From UKL13-2 sp043793345 (GTDB lineage Bacteria > Pseudomonadota > Gammaproteobacteria > Burkholderiales > Usitatibacteraceae), in the NCBI GenBank assembly GCA_043793345.1, contig JAYVXF010000035.1, positions 1 to 24,445 on the forward strand: 24,445 nt of DNA. The letters are read 5' to 3'. Below are positions 1 to 8,036 of the stretch, piece by piece. Below the pieces are notes generated by a model. The model ran no database searches, was not told where the DNA came from, and was given only the letters and a program-made list of their open reading frames with translations. The stretch's first letter is position 1. Every line of letters starts with the position of its first letter. Position numbers and translations under genes: made by a program.

Positions 1-375
1 CTCGTGGGTAAAACCGTCCGGACGCGCGAGCCGGGGCAGCACCCCGCGACCCGCACGTTTCAGGCTTTTCGGATTTTCATCAATCAAGAGCTTGAAGAAA
101 TAACGCAGGTATTGCCGCAGGCTGTTGACAGCTTGCGGACTGGAGGCAGGCTGGTGGTGATTGCGTTTCACTCTTTGGAAGACCGGATCGTCAAGCGTTT
201 CATGCAAAACGCGGCGAAGGCGGATCACCTTCCTTCAAAATTGCCGATCCGCGCCAATGAAGTCAACGACGCGACGCTCGTCATCATCGGTAAGCCGGTG
301 AAGCCGACCGATGCCGAAATCGCCGCAAATCCACGCGCCCGCTCGGCCATCATGCGCATCGCGGAAAAATTGTGA
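1..375 (+). CDS. rsmH: RsmH (MraW), 16S rRNA m4C1402 methyltransferase, 3' end only
   Basis: RsmH is the SAM-dependent enzyme that N4-methylates C1402 in the decoding centre of 16S rRNA, and it is usually one of the first dcw genes. Only the last 124 codons are present; the frame is open at base 1, so the GTG at position 4 is internal and the real start lies upstream. The C-terminal family signatures are clear: a GQHPATRTFQAFRI stretch followed by NQELEE, then GGRLVVIAFHSLEDRIVKRF. The tail ends in ARSAIMRIAEKL, the usual RsmH ending. The TGA stop at 373-375 overlaps the GTG of ftsL (GTGA), so the two genes are translationally coupled. The SAM-binding N-terminal half is outside the window. 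Confidence 0.95.
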   Translation, partial: LVGKTVRTREPGQHPATRTFQAFRIFINQELEEITQVLPQAVDSLRTGGRLVVIAFHSLEDRIVKRFMQNAAKADHLPSKLPIRANEVNDATLVIIGKPVKPTDAEIAANPRARSAIMRIAEKL

Positions 376-680
376 CCAGATTAAATACCTTGCTGTTGCT
401 GGTGTTGATCGGCTGCGCGCTGTCGGTGGTGACATCGCAACACAGGGCACGCAAATTTTTTATCGAGCTGCAAGTCGAGCAGGAATCGGAACGCAAACTC
501 GATAGCGAGTGGCGCGAGTTGCAAATCGAATCGCAAACGCAAGGTGCGGGCCGGCGCATCGAGCAAAAAGCCGCGCGCGAATTGGGCATGGGCCAGCCGG
601 ACGCAAAAAAAACCGTGATCGTGGTGTTGGACGGAAGCGCAGCCACCACGTCCGGCGCGAAGACGGTTCCAGACAAATGA
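372..680 (+). CDS. ftsL: Cell division protein FtsL
   Basis: FtsL is a small bitopic inner-membrane protein that pairs with FtsB through a periplasmic coiled coil and links FtsQ to the FtsW/FtsI synthase. The 102-residue product has a very short cytoplasmic N-terminus, one membrane segment at about residues 5-20, then a charged heptad-like helix (about 25-55) and the ARELGM motif near residue 70 typical of FtsL. The sequence is poorly conserved in this family, so the call rests on size, topology and position between rsmH and ftsI. The start is GTG at 372, overlapping the rsmH stop; the first downstream ATG would remove the membrane segment. The stop overlaps the ftsI start (ATGA). The C-terminal tail of about 28 residues, rich in Ala, Thr, Lys and Val, is not recognisable. 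Confidence 0.9.
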   Translation: MTRLNTLLLLVLIGCALSVVTSQHRARKFFIELQVEQESERKLDSEWRELQIESQTQGAGRRIEQKAARELGMGQPDAKKTVIVVLDGSAATTSGAKTVPDK

Positions 681-2416
681 ACCATTCATCCAATCGTCTG
701 GAGCCGAATCTGCGCCTGAAACTCGAGGGCTGGCGCTCGCGGGTGGTGCTGTTGCTGTGCCTCGGCGGGTTCGCAATTCTTTTTGGCCGCGCATTTTATT
801 TGCAGGGCCTCAACAACGATTTTTTGCAAGCCAAGGGCGAAGCGCGTTTCGTGCGCGTCGTCGACATGCCCGCCTCGCGCGGTGCGGTGATGGATCGCCA
901 CGGCAAAGCGCTGGCAATTTCCACACCGGTGGAATCGATCTGGGCGAGTCCGTCAGACATCGAAGCCGATGCACCGCAAATAGCCAAGCTCGCGTTGGCT
1001 CTCGGCATGGATCGCAAACAGCTCGCCGCGCGCGTGGCCGATAGCGACAAAAATTTCGTCTGGCTAAAACGCCAGTTATCGCCCGAGCAGGCGGCGCGGG
1101 TGATGGCGCTAAAAATTCCCGGTGTGTTTCAACAGCGCGAATTCCGTCGCTACTATCCGTCGGGCGACGTCACCGCGCACGTCATCGGTTTTACCGGCTT
1201 GGACGATCAGGGTCAGGAAGGCATTGAGCTTGCGCAACAGGCGATGCTTTCCGGGGTCACGGGACAGAAGCGCGTGATCAAGGATCGCAAGGGCCGTATC
1301 GTCGAGGACATCGAAAATCTGAAAGCGCCGCGCGAAGGCAAGCCGCTAAACTTATCAATCGACGAGCGCTTTCAAAATCTCGCCCATCGCGAATTGAAGA
1401 CGGCTGTTGAAGCCAACAACGCCAAGGGTGGCGCGCTGGTGATGCTCGACGCAAAAACCGGTGAAATTTTGGCGCTCGTCAACCAGCCCGATTTCAATCC
1501 GAACAACCGCGTCAACGTGCAACCGAAACAGATGCGCAACCGCAGCATCACCGATGTGTTCGAGCCGGGTTCCACGTTCAAACCATTCGCGGTGTCGGCG
1601 GCACTCGAAGCCGGCATTGTCAAGCCCGAGACCATCATCACCACCGGCCCTGGCCTGACCATTGGCGCCAAAACGATTACCGATTTGCCGCATCGCTCTG
1701 TGCAACTAAGCGTGGCCGAAATCATCCAGAAGTCGAGCAACATCGGCACCGCAAAAATTGCGCTGCAATTGCCGTCCGAGACGCTGTGGAATTTGTACAA
1801 CGATCTTGGTTTTGGCGTCGCGCCCAAAACCGGATTCCCGGGTGAAGCCACCGGTCGCTTGCGTGCCGTTAAAAACTGGAAACCGATCGAGCAGGCGACG
1901 ATGGGTTATGGCTACGGCATATCAGTGAGTGCAATTCAATTGGCGCGCGCATACACCATATTCACCAATGATGGCGTGTTGCTGCCGGTGACTTTTTTGA
2001 AGCGCGACGGCGACGTGATCGGCAAACAAATCATCTCGCTTAAGGTCGCCAGAACGATGGCGAAGATGCTTGAAACCGTCACCGAGCAGGGCGGCACGGC
2101 AACCAAGGGACGGGTGCCGGGTTTTCGTGTCGCCGGCAAAACCGGCACTGCCGAAAAACTCGTCGATGGTCGCTACACAGAAAATTTTTATGTTTCTTCA
2201 TTTGTCGGCTATGGCCCCGTGACGAGTCCGCGCTACATCATTGTCGTGATGATTGACCAGCCGTCCGCCGGCAAACATTTTGGTGGCGATGTGGCGGCAC
2301 CGGTATTTTCGAATGTGATGTCGCAGGCGTTGCGCATGTCCGGCGTAGTGCCGGATGCAGAAAGCATGCGCGAAGCAAGTGCGCCGGCGGTGACCAGCGT
2401 GAAGGAGCGCGGTTGA
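677..2416 (+). CDS. ftsI: FtsI (PBP3), septal peptidoglycan D,D-transpeptidase
   Basis: Class B penicillin-binding protein that crosslinks septal peptidoglycan in complex with FtsW. The product is 579 aa. One membrane anchor lies at about residues 23-41, then the pedestal-domain motif RGAVMDRHG. The transpeptidase domain has all three active-site motifs: S299-T-F-K302 (nucleophile and general base), S353-S-N355, and K488-T-G-T491. The start is the ATG at 677, overlapping the ftsL stop as ATGA. The frame stays open 168 bp further upstream, but that stretch lies inside ftsL and encodes an Arg-rich nonsense sequence. The C-terminus extends about 90 residues past KTGT, normal for the family. The stop overlaps the TTG upstream of murE. 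Confidence 0.97.
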   Translation: MNHSSNRLEPNLRLKLEGWRSRVVLLLCLGGFAILFGRAFYLQGLNNDFLQAKGEARFVRVVDMPASRGAVMDRHGKALAISTPVESIWASPSDIEADAPQIAKLALALGMDRKQLAARVADSDKNFVWLKRQLSPEQAARVMALKIPGVFQQREFRRYYPSGDVTAHVIGFTGLDDQGQEGIELAQQAMLSGVTGQKRVIKDRKGRIVEDIENLKAPREGKPLNLSIDERFQNLAHRELKTAVEANNAKGGALVMLDAKTGEILALVNQPDFNPNNRVNVQPKQMRNRSITDVFEPGSTFKPFAVSAALEAGIVKPETIITTGPGLTIGAKTITDLPHRSVQLSVAEIIQKSSNIGTAKIALQLPSETLWNLYNDLGFGVAPKTGFPGEATGRLRAVKNWKPIEQATMGYGYGISVSAIQLARAYTIFTNDGVLLPVTFLKRDGDVIGKQIISLKVARTMAKMLETVTEQGGTATKGRVPGFRVAGKTGTAEKLVDGRYTENFYVSSFVGYGPVTSPRYIIVVMIDQPSAGKHFGGDVAAPVFSNVMSQALRMSGVVPDAESMREASAPAVTSVKERG

Positions 2417-3939
2417 CGATGGTTGCACCGGCCATGCTCGCATCCGGTTTCACGCCGATGGCGTTGGCAAATGCGCTGGCAGCCTTGCCTGCGCAAATTG
2501 TTGACTTGACCGCCAATAGCCGCGAAGCCAAACGCGGCGCGGCGTTCCTGGCCTATCGTGGTGCGGCACGGGATGGGCGCGACTTCATTGCCGATGCCAT
2601 TGCGCGCGGCGTATCTGCAGTCTTGTACGACCCGGAAAACTTCACGTGGAACGACGACTGGAAAGTGCCAAGGCTCGCTGTGCCCGCGTTGAAAATTCAC
2701 GCCAGCAAAATTGCCGGACTCATCTACGACAATCCATCGGACGCGCTATGGATGACCGGCGTGACCGGCACCAATGGAAAAACGTCGGTCGCACAGTGGA
2801 TCGCGCAAGGGCTCGAGCGTGCGGGAAAAAAATCGGCCGTGCTTGGCACCATCGGTAACGGCATGGTGGGGCACCTCGAATCATCGGAGACCACCACACC
2901 CGATGCAGTCGCCTTGCAACGTAGTTTGCGCGATTATTTGAAACTGGGCGCCGTCACGTGTGCGATGGAAGTGTCCAGCCACGGCCTCGATCAGGGTCGC
3001 GTCGCGGATATTAAATACGATGTCGCCGTGTTCACCAATCTCACCCGCGATCATCTGGATTATCACGGCACGATGGAGAACTACGGCGAAGCGAAGGCGA
3101 AGTTGTTTGGCCAACGCGGATTGAAACACGCCATCATCAATGCCGACGACGCGTTCGGTCAGCAAATAATTCAGCGCCTCACAGCCAGCGGCAGCAGCAA
3201 TCTCAACCTCATCCGCACCAGCACCAGACAAAATGGCCAGCATGCTGATTTGGTTGCTGCGCAGTTGTCGGTTTCGGCAGCGGGTCTCGCCTTCGAGATC
3301 GGTGGCAAATTTGGTCGCGCGAGTGTCGAGTCCGACATCCTCGGCGCGTTCAATGTGTCCAATCTGCTATTGGTGATCGCCGCGCTGATGGTCAGCGGTG
3401 TATCGCTGGAAGAAGCCGCCGCAATCGCGTGCAAATTGCCGCCGGTGCCGGGACGCATGCAAACGGTACGCACATCAGACCGGCGTAAGCCGCTGGTCGT
3501 GGTCGATTACGCGCACACGCCCGACGCGCTCGAGAAAGCGCTGTCGACGCTGGCGGCAATCGTGCCGGAAAATGGCCGGCTGATTTCGGTGTTCGGTTGC
3601 GGAGGTGATCGCGATCGCGGCAAGCGGTCGCAGATGGGCGGCATCTCGGCGCGCTATGCTGATTTGTCGATTGTCACGTCGGATAATCCGCGCACGGAAA
3701 ATCCGCAAGGCATCATCACCGATATTGAAACCGGCATGAAGGGCGCGGCTTACAAATCGATTGCCGATCGACAGCAGGCGATTTTTGAAGCGCTCAACGA
3801 TGCCAGAACCGGTGACATCGTCGTGATTGCCGGCAAAGGCCACGAGGATTATCAGATCGTCGGCGAGAGCAAACATCACTTCAGCGACGTAGAGGTCGCC
3901 GAAGAGGCACTGGCCGCGTGGCACGGAGCGGACAAATGA
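2413..3939 (+). CDS. murE: MurE, UDP-MurNAc-L-Ala-D-Glu:meso-DAP ligase
   Basis: Cytoplasmic ATP-dependent ligase adding the third stem-peptide residue. The Mur ligase P-loop is G119-T-N-G-K123-T (numbered from the TTG start). The motif D424-N-P-R427 is the signature of enzymes that select meso-diaminopimelate rather than lysine, so the wall should be DAP-type. The N-terminal segment LTANSREAKRG matches the MurE UMP-binding domain. Two starts are possible. TTG at 2413 overlaps the ftsI stop as TTGA and sits 5 nt after AAGGAG. ATG at 2419 is two codons later with 11-nt spacing. I give the longer form; the shorter one (506 aa) is equally tenable. The stop overlaps the murF start (ATGA). Confidence 0.96.
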   Translation: MTMVAPAMLASGFTPMALANALAALPAQIVDLTANSREAKRGAAFLAYRGAARDGRDFIADAIARGVSAVLYDPENFTWNDDWKVPRLAVPALKIHASKIAGLIYDNPSDALWMTGVTGTNGKTSVAQWIAQGLERAGKKSAVLGTIGNGMVGHLESSETTTPDAVALQRSLRDYLKLGAVTCAMEVSSHGLDQGRVADIKYDVAVFTNLTRDHLDYHGTMENYGEAKAKLFGQRGLKHAIINADDAFGQQIIQRLTASGSSNLNLIRTSTRQNGQHADLVAAQLSVSAAGLAFEIGGKFGRASVESDILGAFNVSNLLLVIAALMVSGVSLEEAAAIACKLPPVPGRMQTVRTSDRRKPLVVVDYAHTPDALEKALSTLAAIVPENGRLISVFGCGGDRDRGKRSQMGGISARYADLSIVTSDNPRTENPQGIITDIETGMKGAAYKSIADRQQAIFEALNDARTGDIVVIAGKGHEDYQIVGESKHHFSDVEVAEEALAAWHGADK

Positions 3940-5324
3940 GCGCGGGATTTTCGATGCGGCTGATTGAAATCACCCGTATTCTCAACGCGAGCCAGCATGG
4001 TGTATCGGCCGAAGATCCCCTATTGACGGGCGTCTCCACTGATTCACGCTCTGTGAAAGCAGGTGAATTGTTCGTTGCGCTCAGCGGCGAAAAATTCGAT
4101 GGTCACGCATTTGTCGCGCGCGCGGCTGAACGCGGTGCAACAGCCGCGTTGGTGTCGCGCGTCATTGCCGAGGCAACATTGCCGCAAATTCTGGTCACCG
4201 ATACGCGGCAAGCCTTGGGTCGCTTGGCGCAGGATTGGCGGCAGCGGTTTCAGACTCCGGTGCTGGCGCTGACCGGCAGTAACGGCAAAACCACGGTGAA
4301 AGAAATGCTGCGCGCCATTCTGGTCGCGCACCTGGGCAACCCAGACGCGGTACTCGCCACTGCCGGCAATTTGAACAACGACATCGGCGTGCCGCAAATG
4401 ATGTTGCGTCTGAATGCAAATCACCAGACGGCAATTTTTGAGCTGGGCATGAACCACCTCAATGAGATCGACTACCTGACGCGACTGGTCGAGCCTGATG
4501 TCGCACTGGTGATCATGGCGGGCACTGCGCATATCGGCGAGCTCGGCAGCCGTGAAGCGATTGCTCAGGCCAAAGGCGAAATTTTTGCCGGCCTCAAAGC
4601 CGACGGCATCGCGGTCATCAACATGCACGACCGCTTCGGCACCTATTGGCAAAAGTTGGCGGGTGGGCATCGCGTGATTGGCTTTGGTATCAGTGAGCAA
4701 GATGAAGTGATTGGAAAATTCGGCGTTGACAAGGAAGGTGCGCTATCGATCTGCTATCAGGGCAATGCGATCAGCGTGCAACTACAGGTATTGGGGAATC
4801 ACAACCAGCGCAACGCACTAGCCGCGGCTGCCGGCGCCTTCGCGTTGGGCGTGCCGCTGGCTGCAATCAAGGTCGGTCTCGAATCATTCGAAGGCGTTGC
4901 CGGACGATTGCAAACTTACCGTGGCCACAATTCGGCCACCATCATCGACGACACTTACAACGCCAATCCCGACTCGGTCAAAGCCGCCATCGCTGTCCTC
5001 GCCAAATTTCCGCCGCCGCGCATCCTCGTCTTGGGTGACATGGGTGAACTCGGTGCGAGTGCTGCAGAAATGCACGCCGATGTTGGAACAGTCGCACGCG
5101 ATGCCGGCATCGATTCTTTCTGCGCAACCGGTGACTTGATGCAGGGTGCGGTGCACGCGTTCGGCAAAGGCGGCGAACACTTTCAGGAAATTGATTTGTT
5201 GGTCAACGCGATCAAGCCGCGCCTGACCGCCGGTACGCACGTGCTGGTGAAAGGCTCGCGCTTCATGAAGATGGAGCGTGTGGTCGCGCAACTAGTGCCC
5301 AATTTTCACGGAGCTATTCACTAA
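3936..5324 (+). CDS. murF: MurF, UDP-MurNAc-tripeptide:D-Ala-D-Ala ligase
   Basis: Last cytoplasmic Mur ligase: it joins D-Ala-D-Ala (made by Ddl, encoded downstream at 12948) to UDP-MurNAc-tripeptide. The product is 462 aa. It shows the P-loop T113-G-S-N-G-K118-T-T, followed by the MurF-type segments GNLNNDIGVP and ELGMNHLNEIDYL, then DDTYNANPDS in the C-terminal domain. The chosen start, ATG 3936, overlaps the murE stop (ATGA) and has GGAG seven bases upstream; an in-frame ATG at 3954 is less favoured. The stop TAA directly abuts the mraY ATG. Confidence 0.97.
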   Translation: MSAGFSMRLIEITRILNASQHGVSAEDPLLTGVSTDSRSVKAGELFVALSGEKFDGHAFVARAAERGATAALVSRVIAEATLPQILVTDTRQALGRLAQDWRQRFQTPVLALTGSNGKTTVKEMLRAILVAHLGNPDAVLATAGNLNNDIGVPQMMLRLNANHQTAIFELGMNHLNEIDYLTRLVEPDVALVIMAGTAHIGELGSREAIAQAKGEIFAGLKADGIAVINMHDRFGTYWQKLAGGHRVIGFGISEQDEVIGKFGVDKEGALSICYQGNAISVQLQVLGNHNQRNALAAAAGAFALGVPLAAIKVGLESFEGVAGRLQTYRGHNSATIIDDTYNANPDSVKAAIAVLAKFPPPRILVLGDMGELGASAAEMHADVGTVARDAGIDSFCATGDLMQGAVHAFGKGGEHFQEIDLLVNAIKPRLTAGTHVLVKGSRFMKMERVVAQLVPNFHGAIH

Positions 5325-6410
5325 ATGCTGCTAGAACTTTTCCAATGGCTCGCCAAGGATTTCCGCGTGTTCAGCGTGTTCCAGTACATCACGCTGCGGA
5401 CCGTGCTCGCGGCACTCACGGCACTGGCCATTTCTTTCATCATCGGGCCATGGATGATTCGTAAACTCACGGCATTAAAAATTGGCCAGTCGATTCGCGA
5501 TGACGGACCACAAACGCATTTAGTCAAAGCCGGTACGCCGACGATGGGTGGCGCGCTTATTCTCGCGGCGGTGGCGGTGACCACGCTGCTGTGGGGTGAT
5601 CTTGAAAACCGTTACGTGTGGGCATGCCTGGTGACGACCATCGGCTTTGGTGCGATTGGCTGGATCGATGATTACCGCAAGGTGGTGTTCAAAAATCCGA
5701 AAGGGTTGTCAGCGCGCGCAAAATTTTTCTGGCAGACGGTGATCGCGGTGCTGGCACTATCGTACCTGGCCTATCGCACCAATCTGCCGCAACAGACTGA
5801 CCTGATCGTGCCGTTTTTCAAAACCGTGGCGATCCCGCTTGGCACTTTCGGCTTTATTGTGCTCGGCTGGTTTGTGGTGGTCGGCTTCTCGAACGCGGTA
5901 AATCTCACCGATGGACTCGACGGTCTCGCCATCATGCCGACGGTGATGGTCGCGTCAGCACTCGCCATCTTTGCCTACGTCGCCGGCAATAAAGTCTTCG
6001 CCAATTATCTCGGCGTGCCGCACATCGCCGGCGCCGGTGAGCTGGCGATTTTTTGCGGCGCGATTGCCGGTGCGGGCCTGGCCTTTCTCTGGTTCAACGC
6101 GTATCCGGCGGAAGTTTTCATGGGCGACGTGGGCGCGTTGGCGCTCGGTGGTGCGCTAGGGCTGGTCGCGGTGGTCTGTCGGCAAGAGGTCGTGCTCATC
6201 ATCATGGGCGGCGTGTTCGTGGTGGAGACGCTGTCGGTGATGATCCAGGTGGCGAGCTTCAAGCTCACCGGTAAACGTGTTTTCCGGATGGCACCGCTGC
6301 ATCACCACTACGAATTAAAAGGCTGGAAAGAGAACCAAGTCGTCGTGCGGTTTTGGATCATCACCATGATGCTGGTGTTGTTTGGGCTGTCTACGTTGAA
6401 GTTGAGATGA
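5325..6410 (+). CDS. mraY: MraY, phospho-MurNAc-pentapeptide translocase
   Basis: Polytopic inner-membrane enzyme that transfers phospho-MurNAc-pentapeptide from UDP to undecaprenyl phosphate, making lipid I. The length of 361 aa is that of the family. Catalytic acidic residues are present: D115-D116 in the DDYRK motif (same numbers as in E. coli) and D268 in FMGDVGALALGG. The NLTDGLDGLA loop and the HHHYELKGW motif are intact, and about ten hydrophobic segments are distributed along the chain. The start immediately follows the murF stop, with GGAG 11 nt upstream. Downstream, tight gene packing breaks for the first time: 219 bp carrying two repeat elements precede murD. Confidence 0.97.
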   Translation: MLLELFQWLAKDFRVFSVFQYITLRTVLAALTALAISFIIGPWMIRKLTALKIGQSIRDDGPQTHLVKAGTPTMGGALILAAVAVTTLLWGDLENRYVWACLVTTIGFGAIGWIDDYRKVVFKNPKGLSARAKFFWQTVIAVLALSYLAYRTNLPQQTDLIVPFFKTVAIPLGTFGFIVLGWFVVVGFSNAVNLTDGLDGLAIMPTVMVASALAIFAYVAGNKVFANYLGVPHIAGAGELAIFCGAIAGAGLAFLWFNAYPAEVFMGDVGALALGGALGLVAVVCRQEVVLIIMGGVFVVETLSVMIQVASFKLTGKRVFRMAPLHHHYELKGWKENQVVVRFWIITMMLVLFGLSTLKLR

Positions 6411-6438
6411 AAAAAGTCGACGGACAATTTTCCCCACA

Positions 6439-6509
6439 CGTCCTTCCCGCGAAGGCGGGAATCCAAGTTCGTTCAAAACGCTTGGATTCCCGCCTTCGCG
6501 GAAATGACG
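6439..6509. repeat. dRS3/REP-like palindromic repeat, copy 1
   Basis: Two 29-bp arms (6439-6467 and 6481-6509) are inverted complements with two mismatches, around a 13-nt loop. Each arm carries a TTCCCGCGAAGGCGGGAA-type core that is itself palindromic. The same element recurs with perfect arms at 18464-18539. Repeats of the ATTCCC-N8-GGGAAT form are known as dRS3 in Neisseria, and similar REP-like forms occur across proteobacteria. Here it sits just downstream of mraY, where an RNA hairpin could protect or attenuate the message. Confidence 0.85.
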
Positions 6510-6538
6510 GCATTGAAAATTTCAAGACATTAAACACT

Positions 6539-6600
6539 AGCACTGGCGCACCGTTTCAGCCATTTATGCTCGGAACGCCGCACCAGTGCTTGATTTACAT
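6539..6600 (+). repeat. Short CACCAGT element, copy A (mraY-murD gap)
   Basis: Bases 6554-6568 match 12900-12914 exactly (TTTCAGCCATTTATG). After nine unrelated bases, the CCGCACCAGT tail also matches, and the similarity continues with small differences to ACAT at 6600. This copy has flanking inverted arms of 11 bp with one mismatch, AGCACTGGCGC at 6539-6549 and GCACCAGTGCT at 6580-6590. I do not recognise the element. It ends 30 bases before the murD start. Confidence 0.6.
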
Positions 6601-6625
6601 CACTTTATGCTAAGCGATGGAACAC

Positions 6626-6630
6626 GGAGG
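6626..6630 (+). promoter_or_regulatory. Strong Shine-Dalgarno sequence upstream of murD
   Basis: GGAGG lies nine bases before the ATG at 6640. That ATG, however, is in the +1 frame relative to MurD. The MurD frame instead begins at the GTG at 6630, whose first base is the last base of this motif. See the murD entry. Confidence 0.6.
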
Positions 6631-8036
6631 TGAACTTTCATGACAAACGCATTCTTGTTCTTGGCGCGGGCGACACCGGACGATCCGTCGTCGACTACTT
6701 CGACCGATTGGGTGCTCGTGTGCGAGTCGCCGACAGCCGCACCGAACCGCCTGGTGCCAATCAACTTCGCGCCCGACACCCTTCAATCGAGCTCGTCACC
6801 GGTGCCTTCAGCGATGCCCTCTTTGGCGACGCCGAATTCGTTGTTGCAAGCCCGGGCGTGGCCGTTGCGGGGCCCGCGTGTGATCCGGCCATCGCGCGGG
6901 CGGTCGCTCAAGGCAAAACTTTTATTGGGGACATCGAGCTTTTCGCGCGGGAACAAAACGAAATAAATGGGAAGAAACCAACCGTGATCGGCATCACCGG
7001 CTCCAATGGCAAATCCACCGTGACCGCAATGGCGGGCGCGATGTGTCGCGCGGCGGGATTGAAAACAGTGGTCGCGGGCAACATCGGCTTGCCGGTACTG
7101 GATGCGCTGCATGATGCGCAAAAAAACGGCGCGCCGGATGTGTACGTGATCGAGCTATCCAGCTTCCAATTGGAAACCACACACACCTTGCACCTCGATG
7201 CGGCAACCATGCTGAATCTGTCGCAGGATCATCTGGATCGCTATCGGTCGATGAAAGATTACGCGATCGCCAAGCAAAGAATTTTCACACATGCCGCGCA
7301 TCAGGTTCTCAATCGCGAGGACAGTGCGAGTATGCAAATGCGCGACGAAAAAATATCCTGCAGCACATTTGGACTTGATGCTGCTGCGAACGCACAGGAT
7401 TTTGGCATTGAAGACGGTGCGCTGCGCGAAGGCCGCCAGCAATTGATGCCGCTCGCCGACATGCCGATTGCCGGATTGCACAACGCCGCGAACGCGCTCG
7501 CCGCATTTGCCTTGTGTCGCGCCATTGGTGCGGACGCAGAAAAACTGGCGGAAGGTTTACGCCAATTCAAAGGCCTGCCACATCGTCTGCAAAATGTCGG
7601 CGTCATTAACGGCGTGACTTTCTTCGATGATTCAAAAGGTACCAACGTCGGCTCAACCGTTGCCGCACTCAATGGCATGACGGTGCCTGCCGTGTTGATC
7701 GCAGGCGGCATTGGCAAGGAGCAGGATTTCTCGCCACTCGCCGAGCCGGTACGAAAGCGCGCCCGCGCCGTGGTGCTGATCGGCAAAGACGCACGCACGA
7801 TTGAATCGGCCATCACCTCCGCCCGCATCGACTGCGTGCACGCCGCCACAATGATGGATGCCGTGGAGAAAGCCTATGCATGCGCCTCTTCGGGCGATGC
7901 CGTACTGCTGTCGCCAGCGTGTTCGAGCTTTGACATGTTCAAAAACTATAACCATCGCGGCGAAGTATTCGCCGAATGCGTACGCGCTCTAAAACTAAAA
8001 CTCGACGCAAATATCGGGGGCAGCAATGCTCTATAG
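6630..8036 (+). CDS. murD: MurD, UDP-MurNAc-L-Ala:D-Glu ligase
   Basis: Cytoplasmic ligase adding D-glutamate as the second stem-peptide residue. The 468-aa frame starts DKRILVLGAGDTGRS, matching the Rossmann-like UDP-binding N-terminus. It continues with P-loop G-I-T-G-S-N-G-K128-S-T and ends with the MurD-typical SPACSSFDMFKNYNHRG segment. The start is awkward: the only in-frame candidate near the conserved N-terminus is GTG 6630, which has no well-spaced ribosome-binding site. The strong GGAGG at 6626-6630 is correctly spaced for ATG 6640, which is out of frame by one base. A one-base deletion just after that ATG (for example ATGGAC becoming ATGAC), real or from assembly, would explain the arrangement. 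The 3' end overlaps ftsW by 11 bp. Family assignment is certain; the start is not. Confidence 0.95.
   Translation: MNFHDKRILVLGAGDTGRSVVDYFDRLGARVRVADSRTEPPGANQLRARHPSIELVTGAFSDALFGDAEFVVASPGVAVAGPACDPAIARAVAQGKTFIGDIELFAREQNEINGKKPTVIGITGSNGKSTVTAMAGAMCRAAGLKTVVAGNIGLPVLDALHDAQKNGAPDVYVIELSSFQLETTHTLHLDAATMLNLSQDHLDRYRSMKDYAIAKQRIFTHAAHQVLNREDSASMQMRDEKISCSTFGLDAAANAQDFGIEDGALREGRQQLMPLADMPIAGLHNAANALAAFALCRAIGADAEKLAEGLRQFKGLPHRLQNVGVINGVTFFDDSKGTNVGSTVAALNGMTVPAVLIAGGIGKEQDFSPLAEPVRKRARAVVLIGKDARTIESAITSARIDCVHAATMMDAVEKAYACASSGDAVLLSPACSSFDMFKNYNHRGEVFAECVRALKLKLDANIGGSNAL

Noticed and set aside
4044..4700. A 218-codon open frame on the - strand inside murF.
   Set aside because: No recognisable motifs, and murF on the other strand shows all family signatures. 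Shadow frame.
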